A stretch of 10,402 bases of DNA from the NCBI GenBank assembly GCA_023381945.1, contig JAMCQY010000172.1, positions 1 through 10,402 on the forward strand, written 5' to 3'. The position numbers and the translations under genes were made by a program. Source of the DNA: Deltaproteobacteria bacterium. Its GTDB lineage: Bacteria > Desulfobacterota > Desulfobaccia > Desulfobaccales > 0-14-0-80-60-11. Of the stretch, positions 1-5,500 are shown one piece after another. The notes under the pieces were generated by a model, which made no database searches, had not been told where the DNA came from, and saw nothing but the letters and a program-made list of their open reading frames with translations. Within the stretch, counting starts at the first letter, position 1, and every line of letters starts with the position of its first letter.

Positions 1-64
1 CCTGGAGCAGCAACCGGGTGTTCCCCTGGGGCCGCGGTGAGCCGCAAATGGCCAGTACCTTCAA
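1..64 (-). CDS. Flavodoxin-fold NAD(P)H-dependent FMN reductase / iron-sulfur flavoprotein-like protein, N-terminal fragment
   Basis: The minus strand reads out of the window from a TTG start and gives MKVLAICGSPRPQGNTRLLL plus one more residue. This is the classic first strand and phosphate-binding loop of the NADPH-dependent FMN reductase / flavodoxin-like superfamily (a GSPR-x-x-GNT-type loop that holds the FMN phosphate), which includes the iron-sulfur flavoproteins common in anaerobes. The start is chosen because an AAGGAGG ribosome-binding site lies 7 nt upstream and because the family usually begins exactly here, a few residues before the beta strand. Only 21 codons are inside the window, so the C-terminal half, any cluster-binding cysteines and the substrate cannot be judged. 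It is transcribed away from the tetR gene, with a long repeat-filled region between them. Confidence 0.72.
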   Translation of the reverse strand, partial: MKVLAICGSPRPQGNTRLLLQ

Positions 65-71
65 GGTAATT

Positions 72-78
72 CCTCCTT
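72..78 (-). promoter_or_regulatory. Strong Shine-Dalgarno that fixes a TTG start
   Basis: On the minus strand the sequence AAGGAGG lies 7 nt before the TTG at 64-62. It is the reason for calling a non-ATG start for the flavodoxin-like gene at the left edge. Confidence 0.7.
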
Positions 79-114
79 ATCTCGGATATTGATCTAAACT
101 ATCACAAAATTAAA

Positions 115-133
115 CACAGATGAACGCAGATAA
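115..133. repeat. Short degenerate tandem, CACAGATGAA / CGCAGATAA
   Basis: Two imperfect copies of a CNCAGATRA unit stand side by side. Units of this type (ACAGATGAACGCAGAT-like) are familiar as dispersed intergenic repeat remnants in deltaproteobacterial genomes. No function is known to me. Confidence 0.45.
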
Positions 134-155
134 TACCGAAGCACGGGAGTTGAAG

Positions 156-177
156 GGGCAGGCCTCGGCGCCTGCCC
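156..177. repeat. GC-rich palindrome, 8-bp arms
   Basis: GGGCAGGC and GCCTGCCC form a perfect 8-bp stem around a 6-nt loop. It belongs with the other short-loop GC palindromes of this window (2272, 2301, 6734, 6795, 6818, 10078). It is followed by a few T residues, but no plus-strand gene ends upstream of it, so a repeat (REP-like) reading is preferred to a terminator. Confidence 0.55.
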
Positions 178-294
178 GTAATTTTCTTGATGAATTAAAT
201 GGCCGGCACAGAGGCCAAACCCACCATTATTTAGTGTAGCGTTTCACAAAAACGTATTGTACTAAATCAAGCTAAAAACCAAGCTAAAATGGTA

Positions 295-385
295 TTAAAG
301 TCCCCCTTTGAAAAAGGGGGATTTAGAGGGATTTCAGTATGTTAATTAAAATCCCCCCTGCCCCCCTTTTTCAAAGGGGGGTTAA
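295..385. repeat. Inverted pair of C/G-run hairpin repeats (MITE/REP-like)
   Basis: Two related units of about 38 bases face each other across a 14-nt AT-rich spacer. Each contains a perfect hairpin with 9-bp arms: TCCCCCTTT-GAA-AAAGGGGGA at 301-321 and CCCCCCTTT-TTC-AAAGGGGGG at 361-381. Each hairpin is followed on its inner side by a C/G-run segment ending in GGGATTT or beginning with AAATCCC. TTAA occurs at both outer edges. The whole can fold into one long cruciform or two separate hairpins. This repeat type recurs in many anaerobe and cyanobacterial genomes and is often mistranslated in gene calls as a peptide with PPLKKGG. It is a non-autonomous repeat; no transposase is nearby. Confidence 0.65.
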
Positions 386-461
386 AAATCGTGCTATTAA
401 ATGTCATGGCAATTATGAACATCACATTAGATAAATCGTCGTTCATCGGCAGCAAAACCCC

Positions 462-490
462 TTGACAGCCCCAAACAAATGTCTTATTAA
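462..490 (+). promoter_or_regulatory. Sigma70-like promoter of tetR
   Basis: TTGACA (462-467, a perfect -35) is followed after exactly 17 bp by TATTAA (485-490, 4 of 6 to the -10 consensus). Transcription would start near 497, inside the palindrome at 495-506 and only some 23 nt before the tetR ATG. The spacing and the perfect -35 make this a good prediction, but it is untested. Confidence 0.55.
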
Positions 491-494
491 ATGA

Positions 495-506
495 GTGAAC
501 GCTCAC
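495..506. promoter_or_regulatory. Candidate TetR-family operator at the tetR transcription start
   Basis: GTGAACGCTCAC is an imperfect palindrome (GTGA..TCAC arms with a CG centre) placed just downstream of the -10 element. Its core, TGAACG(C/T)TCA, resembles operators of several AcrR/FadR-like TetR regulators. Bound repressor would block its own promoter, which is the usual autoregulation of this family. No second copy was found in front of the next promoter at 1113-1141. Confidence 0.45.
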
Positions 507-519
507 ATTGATATTGTCT

Positions 520-1095
520 ATGGCTCGCAACGGCAACCACACCAAAGAATTGATCGAACGCACGGCCCTGCGCCTGTTCGTGGACAAGGGCATCACCGAG
601 ACCACTATTCGGGATATCGCCGCGGCCGCGGGTGTGGCCGAAGGCACCTTGTATCGCCACTTCGAGAGCAAAGACCACCTGGCCTGGGAGCTGTTTTCCA
701 CCAATTACCTGGCTTTTGCCCAGGAACTGGACCGTCTGCAGCAGGAATTTGGTCCCCTCAAGGATAAGTTGGCTGCCATGATCCGGCAATTCTGCACCTT
801 CTTTGATCGGGACCCGGTGCTCTTCACTTACCTGCTCCTGGCCCAGCACGCCCAGCTCAAGAAAGTGACTCCGGAGATGGAAACCGCAGTGACGGTGGTG
901 CAAAAAGTCCTGGCCCAGGGGATGGCCCGCCGGGAGATGCCGGAGATGGAGGTCGAGGTGGCCGCGGCCATGGTTTTGGGATTGGTTCTCCAGGTGGCGG
1001 TCTTCAAGGCCTATAGCCGGATCACCCAAAACCTCTCCGGCCTGGCGGAACCCCTGGCTGCGGCCGCCTGGCGAGTCTTAACGGCTGGCGCCTGA
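520..1095 (+). CDS. TetR/AcrR-family transcriptional regulator
   Basis: This 191-residue protein has the family's normal length and layout. Residues about 8-55 form the DNA-binding three-helix domain, with the recognition part TTIRDIAAAAGVAEGTLYRH followed by FESKDHL, a near-textbook TetR signature. Residues 56-191 form the alpha-helical ligand-binding and dimerisation domain, which is too variable to reveal the inducer. The ATG at 520 is preferred. A TTG at 508 in the same frame would add four residues but would start next to the operator. Neither start has a clear Shine-Dalgarno sequence, so the short leader may be translated weakly. The gene probably represses itself through the palindrome at 495-506. 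The small-protein/radical SAM pair begins 75 bp downstream with its own promoter, so regulation of that pair by this protein is possible but not shown. Confidence 0.92.
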   Translation: MARNGNHTKELIERTALRLFVDKGITETTIRDIAAAAGVAEGTLYRHFESKDHLAWELFSTNYLAFAQELDRLQQEFGPLKDKLAAMIRQFCTFFDRDPVLFTYLLLAQHAQLKKVTPEMETAVTVVQKVLAQGMARREMPEMEVEVAAAMVLGLVLQVAVFKAYSRITQNLSGLAEPLAAAAWRVLTAGA

Positions 1096-1112
1096 ACTGG
1101 GGGCGCTTAACC

Positions 1113-1141
1113 TTGATTTCTACGCCCTGCTTGAATATATT
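1113..1141 (+). promoter_or_regulatory. Sigma70-like promoter of the small-protein/radical SAM unit
   Basis: TTGATT (1113-1118) and TATATT (1136-1141) are separated by exactly 17 bp in an AT-rich stretch immediately after tetR. Initiation would fall near 1148, about 23 nt before the ATG at 1171. The prediction is by eye only. Confidence 0.45.
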
Positions 1142-1170
1142 TATTTTTTGATATCCAAAGAAGAAACGAT

Positions 1171-1344
1171 ATGAGCCGAGAAGAACTGAAAGCCAAAATC
1201 CGGGCCGCGGCCCCCGAGGGCAAAATTTCTTGCCCCGCCGCCATGCGCCTGGCCGAGGAATTGGTCATCTCCCGTAAGGATATGGGAAAATTGCTCAACG
1301 AACTCAAAATCAAGATCAAGCAGTGCCAGTTGGGTTGCTTTTAG
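1171..1344 (+). CDS. Small conserved-looking protein with HTH-like region and C-terminal CQLGCF
   Basis: This 57-residue frame starts MSREELKAKI and ends KIKQCQLGCF, and the radical SAM gene starts 2 nt after its stop codon. Residues 20-50 look like a helix-turn-helix (CPAAMRLAEELVISRKDMGK followed by LLNELKIKI). Cys21, Cys52 and Cys56 are the only cysteines; the last two form a C-x3-C pair two residues from the end. From memory, small proteins ending in -CQLGCF occur in other Desulfobacterota, which together with the tight spacing argues that it is real although unusually short. The weak purine stretch AAGAAGAAA before the ATG may serve as ribosome-binding site. A metal- or cluster-binding partner of the radical SAM enzyme is a reasonable guess. 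A modified-peptide precursor is less likely because the sequence looks folded and has no leader/core layout. Function unknown. Confidence 0.75.
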   Translation: MSREELKAKIRAAAPEGKISCPAAMRLAEELVISRKDMGKLLNELKIKIKQCQLGCF

Positions 1345-1346
1345 CC

Positions 1347-2267
1347 ATGTCCCATCTGTTCGGTCCGGTTCCTTCCCGCCGCCTGGGACGGTCCCTCGGG
1401 GTCGACCTGGTCCCCCGCAAGACCTGTCCCTATGACTGCATCTATTGCGAGGTAGGGCCTACCACCCGGAAAACCAGCAAGCGCCTGGACTACCAGGCGG
1501 ACGAAATCCTGGCCGAACTTGCCGCTTACCTGCATGAAGGCCCGCCGCCGCTGGACTACATCACCCTGGCCGGCAGCGGCGAACCCACCCTGAACCTGGG
1601 CCTGGGGAAGATCATCCGCCGGATCAAGGCCCTCACTGAAACAAAGGTGGCGGTGTTGACCAACGGCGCCCTGCTTTATCTTCCCGAGGTGCGGGACGAG
1701 CTGCAGGCTGCCGACTTGGTCCTGCCCTCCCTGGACGCAGCATTGGAGGAGAGCTTTCAAGCCATCAACCGGCCTCTGCCGGATTATCCTTTAAGCAGAC
1801 TAATCGAGGGACTGGCCGCCCTCCGCCGGGAATTCGCTGGCCAAATCTGGCTGGAGATCCTGCTGCTCCAGGGCCTGAACGATTCGGAAGCCGATTTGTC
1901 CGCCTTGCGCCAGGCCGTAAAAACGCTGTCCCCGGACAAGGTACAGCTTAATACCGCGGTACGCCCCGGCGTGGAGAAATTCGCCCGGGCCCTGGGTCCT
2001 GAAGAAATGACCGCCATCGCCCATTATTTGGAGGATGGCCTTGAAGTTGAAGTGGTGGCTTCTTTCAAGAGCCACGCCCAAGCTGCGGCAACCTGTGATG
2101 ACGCAGTTTTGGTGGAGATGCTGGCAAGACGCCCCATGACCGCGGCCGACCTGGCCAAGGTCTGCGGGCTGCCCTTGGCAGAGGTGCAGGAAAAACTCCG
2201 AGACCTGGAAGATGCAGGCCGGATTTCCTGCAATCGCTACCAAGGCGAAGGTTTTTACCGCCAGTAA
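1347..2267 (+). CDS. Radical SAM protein of the COG0731 type with C-terminal winged helix
   Basis: The 306-residue protein opens with the motif FGPVPSRRLGRSLGVDLVPR and then C27-x3-C31-x2-C34 (CPYDCIYC), the three cysteines that bind the SAM-chelating [4Fe-4S] cluster. AGSGEPTL at 75-82 is the GGE-type SAM-binding strand. Residues about 15-240 make the partial TIM barrel. Residues 252-306 form a winged-helix-like tail (MTAADLAKVCGLPLAEVQEK and following). There is no SPASM or other auxiliary cluster motif. Family members generate a 5'-deoxyadenosyl radical; the substrate of this subgroup is unknown to me. An upstream GTG at 1323 would add eight residues overlapping the small gene. The ATG at 1347 is preferred because it follows the upstream stop by 2 nt, a typical coupling arrangement, and matches where family members begin. 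There is no strong Shine-Dalgarno sequence, which supports translational coupling to the small protein. Confidence 0.9.
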   Translation: MSHLFGPVPSRRLGRSLGVDLVPRKTCPYDCIYCEVGPTTRKTSKRLDYQADEILAELAAYLHEGPPPLDYITLAGSGEPTLNLGLGKIIRRIKALTETKVAVLTNGALLYLPEVRDELQAADLVLPSLDAALEESFQAINRPLPDYPLSRLIEGLAALRREFAGQIWLEILLLQGLNDSEADLSALRQAVKTLSPDKVQLNTAVRPGVEKFARALGPEEMTAIAHYLEDGLEVEVVASFKSHAQAAATCDDAVLVEMLARRPMTAADLAKVCGLPLAEVQEKLRDLEDAGRISCNRYQGEGFYRQ

Positions 2268-2271
2268 ATGT

Positions 2272-2289
2272 ACCGCCGCCCTCGGCGGT
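2272..2289. repeat. GC palindrome just after the radical SAM stop
   Basis: ACCGCCG and CGGCGGT form a perfect 7-bp stem around a CCCT loop, five bases after the stop codon. It could terminate transcription physically, but it lacks a T tract and matches the shape of the other GC palindromes, so it is listed as a repeat. Confidence 0.5.
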
Positions 2290-2294
2290 TCAAA

Positions 2295-2345
2295 AATAGG
2301 GCGGGCTATGCCCGCCGGCTTTCGGCGGCTTTAAGACGCCCTATT
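2295..2345. repeat. Nested palindromic element closed by AATAGGGCG / CGCCCTATT
   Basis: A perfect 9-bp outer stem (2295-2303 with 2337-2345) encloses further inverted repeats: GCGGGC-TAT-GCCCGC at 2301-2315 and CCGCCG-GCTTT-CGGCGG at 2312-2328. The inner and outer stems overlap by a few bases, so they are alternative or partly exclusive folds. This looks like a composite REP-type mobile repeat rather than a gene or riboswitch. Confidence 0.55.
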
Positions 2346-2350
2346 AGAGA

Positions 2351-2383
2351 CTTTGCGCCTTTCCTTAGCGTCTTGGCATGAGG
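2351..2383. repeat. Degenerate 'GCAAAGACGC' repeat, inverted orientation
   Basis: Read on the minus strand, this stretch (CCAAGACGCTAAGGAAAGGC) is a diverged relative of the GCAAAGACGCAAAGGCGC array at 6685-6725 on the other side of the large gene. Such arrays are common dispersed intergenic repeats in Desulfobacterota. Confidence 0.45.
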
Positions 2384-2396
2384 CAAGCTTTTACGG

Positions 2397-2415
2397 CACA
2401 GGCTGGAAGCCTGCG
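2397..2415. repeat. CACAGGCT-type palindrome, one mismatch
   Basis: CACAGGCT, the loop GGA and AGCCTGCG form an 8-bp stem with one mismatch. It is the same family as 6734-6753, where the stem is perfect and the loop is TTCC, meaning the opposite orientation. The remaining bases to 2508 show no clear promoter by eye. Confidence 0.5.
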
Positions 2416-2508
2416 CTACCAAGAAATTGAAGGTGGACTAACCAGCAGCACGTTCCATAGCAATTCCAATTCAAGCTCAGCGATCCGCTCATTCGGGGGA
2501 TTCGAATT

Positions 2509-5500
2509 ATGGCAAGATTCGATGTGGGAATGGATGTCGGTTCGGTAAGTGTCAACCTGGTGGTGCTGGATGCCCAGGGTCAGGTGGTCCGCGAGGAATA
2601 CCGCCGCCACTTGGGCGATCCCTACGGCACCGCCTTAACCCTCCTTGATGCCCTCCCGCCGGAATTCCCGGCGGCGTCCTGCCGCCTGGCCGCCTTCACC
2701 GGCATGGGCGGCAAGGTCCTCGCCGAGACTTTGGGCGGCCCCTTTATCAACGAAGTCATCGCTCAGGGACGGGGCACCCACCATTTCTGTCCCGAGGCCC
2801 GCACCATCATCGACATGGGCGGCGAAGACGCCAAGATGATCATGGTGGCCGAGGAAGGCGGTCATCTGGTGATCCAGGACTTCGCCATGAACACCATGTG
2901 CGCCGCGGGCACCGGCTCCTTCCTGGACCAGCAGGCCCACCGCCTGGGCTACACCATCGAAGAATTCAGCGAGCTGGCCCTGAAGTCCACCACCCCGCCC
3001 CGGGTCGCCGGGCGCTGCAGCGTCTTTGCCAAGACCGACATGATCCACCTGCAGCAAGGCGCCACCCCGGATTATGAGATCATCGCGGGCTTGTGCCAGG
3101 CCATGGCCCGCAACCTCAAGAGCAACATCGGCAAAGGCAAGACCGTCACCCCGCCGGTGGCCTTCCAGGGGGGCGTGGCCCATAATCTCGGCGTCCGCCA
3201 GGCCTTTCGCCAGGTCTTCGGATTCGACGGCGCCGGCCTCATCATCCCGCCCCATTTCTGCGCCCTGGGTGCGGTGGGCGCGGTCCTGGTGGCCCGGGAA
3301 AACCCGCCGGGAGATTTCTCGCTTAACCTGGAAGCCCTCCGCCAGCATTTACTGAAGGAAGTTGACCAGGACCGCCGCCTGCCGCGTCTGCCCCAGCTCC
3401 CGGTCATGGGCCCCGAAAACTATGAAGTGGTCTCGCTCCCCGACGACGGCAGCGTCGTTGAGGGCTACCTCGGCATCGACGTCGGCTCCATCAGCACCAA
3501 CGTCGTGGTCATTGATGCCGAGATGCGGGTCCTGGCCCGGGAGTACCTCATGACCGCCGGCCGGCCGCTGGAAGCCATCACTGAGGGCCTGCGCCGGGTG
3601 GGCGCCAAGATCGGCGGCCGCGTCAAGATCATGGGCGCCGCCACCACCGGCTCCGGCCGTTACCTCACCGGCGACTTCATCGGCGCCGACCTGGTGCGCA
3701 ATGAAATCACCGCCCAGGCCACCGCGGCCGCGGCCATCGATCCCGCAGTGGACACCATCTTCGAAATCGGCGGCCAGGACTCCAAGTTCATCAGCCTGAG
3801 CAACGGCGCCATTGTCGACTTCATGATGAATAAGGTCTGCGCCGCCGGCACCGGCTCCTACCTGGAGGAGCAAGCCGAAAAGCTGGGCATCCGCATCCGG
3901 GAAGAGTTCGGCGAGCTGGCCCTGGAATCCCAGAACCCGGTGCGTATGGGCGAACGCTGCACCGTGTTCATGGAATCCGACATCGTCCACCACCAGCAGC
4001 GCGGCGCCTCCAAACGCGCCCTGGTCGCGGGTCTGTCCTATTCTATCGTCCAGAACTATTTGAATAAAGTGGCCGAAGACCGGCCCATCGGCAAGCGCAT
4101 TTTCTACCAGGGGGCCACCGCGGCCAATCGCGGCATCGTTGCCGCCTTCCAGCAGGTCTGCGGCAAGCCCGTTCACGTGCCGCCCCACCACGACGTCACC
4201 GGCGCCATCGGCGCGGCGCTGCTAAGCATGCGGGAGCGCGACTGGGAGGTTTCCAAATTCAAAGGCTTCGATCTGGCTGACTGCAAATATAAAATCACTT
4301 CCTTTGAATGCAAAAGCTGCCCCAATAACTGCGAAATTCGGCAGGTGCAGATCGAAGGCGAAAAGCCGCTGTTCTACGGCAGCCGCTGCGAGAAGTACGA
4401 AGTGGCGGCCAACCAGAAAACATATGATCTGCCCGACCTCCTGAAAGAGCGCGAGGACTGGCTTTACGGCCCCGAGCCCCCCAAGGAGGGCAAACGCGGC
4501 GTCATCGGGGTGCCCCGGGCCATGTTCTTCCAGGAGCTTATGCCCTTCTTCCGAGCCTTTTTCGAAGACCTGGGCTTTACCGTGGTCTATTCCCAAAAGA
4601 CCAACAAATCAGTGATCAACCAGGGCGTCGAAGCCCTGGCCGCCGAGCCCTGCTACCCGGTGAAGGTGGCCCACGGCCATCTGCTGGACCTGCTCAAGGC
4701 CGGGGTCAAACGTATCTTCCTGCCCAGCATCATTGACCTGCCCAATCCCAACCCCGAAATCCGGGCCGGACAGGTCTGCCCCATGGCGCAGTCGCTGTGC
4801 TACACCGCGCCCATCGCCATCGACTTTGCCGCCTATGGCGCCAACGTCCTTTCTCCGGTTCTCTATTTCGGCCGGGGCGAAAAAAGGCTGCGCCAGGGCC
4901 TGCAAGAACTGGGAAAAGCCCTGGGAGTCTCGATTTTCCAGGTCAACCGGGCCATGCGCCAAGCCGTCGCCGCCCAGCAGGCTTATTTTGACCATCTTCA
5001 GTCCCGCGGCCGGGAGATCCTCGACTCCATACCCAAGGATGGCCGCCTCATGATCCTCATCGGCCGGCCCTACAATGCCCTGGACCCTGGGATGAACCTC
5101 AACCTGCACCGCAAACTCCGGCAGTTGGGCGTCCTGGCCATGCCCATGGACTTCCTGCCGGTGGACCAGGTGAAGGAACTGGACGAAATCAAGCCCATGT
5201 ATTGGCGCTTCGGCCAGAAAATTCTGGGTGTGGCCGAACATGTCCGCCGCGACCCGCGCCTCTACGGGGTCTTCATCACCAATTTCGGCTGCGGCCCCGA
5301 CTCCTTTATTCAGCATTTCTTTAAAGACCGCATGCGGGGCAAGCCCTACCTCGAAATCGAGATCGACGAACACTCCTCTGATGTCGGGGCCATTACCCGC
5401 CTGGAGGCCTTCCTGGACAGCCTCAAAAACGTGACGGTTTCAGCGCCCCCGGAGCGGGTCTCGCCCTATCGCTATCGCGTCACCGGCAATCTAAAACGCA

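Larger units (their letters stand above)
65..461. other. Long divergent intergenic region with repeat remnants
   Basis: About 400 bases separate the minus-strand flavodoxin-like start from the tetR promoter. They are AT-rich apart from GC-rich palindromes. I find a short tandem (115-133), a GC palindrome (156-177) and a large C/G-run inverted pair (295-385), listed separately. No reading frame here looks like a real protein. The frame on the minus strand across 342-704 overlaps tetR in antisense and ends inside the inverted repeat. No clear promoter for the minus-strand gene was recognised. Confidence 0.6.

Noticed and set aside
156..177. Palindrome as a Rho-independent terminator
   Set aside because: No plus-strand gene ends upstream, the run of T residues is broken, and the same palindrome style recurs throughout the intergenic DNA.
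295..385. CRISPR array
   Set aside because: There are only two repeat units, they face each other instead of being direct, the gap is 14 nt, and no cas genes are present.
342..704. 120-residue minus-strand frame ending in a PPLKKGG-type peptide
   Set aside because: It runs antisense through tetR, has no family resemblance, and its C-terminus is translated repeat sequence. This is a well-known false gene call.
1171..1344. Small Cys-tailed protein as a RiPP precursor for the adjacent radical SAM enzyme
   Set aside because: The small protein looks like a folded helix-turn-helix rather than leader plus core, and the enzyme has no SPASM domain or RiPP recognition element. It is kept only as a minor alternative.
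2635..3348. Long minus-strand frames opposite the giant activase (also 3349-4191, 4609-5373 and 5992-6723)
   Set aside because: They are mirror frames of a GC-rich coding sequence with strong third-position bias. The plus-strand frame has unmistakable activase motifs over its full length.
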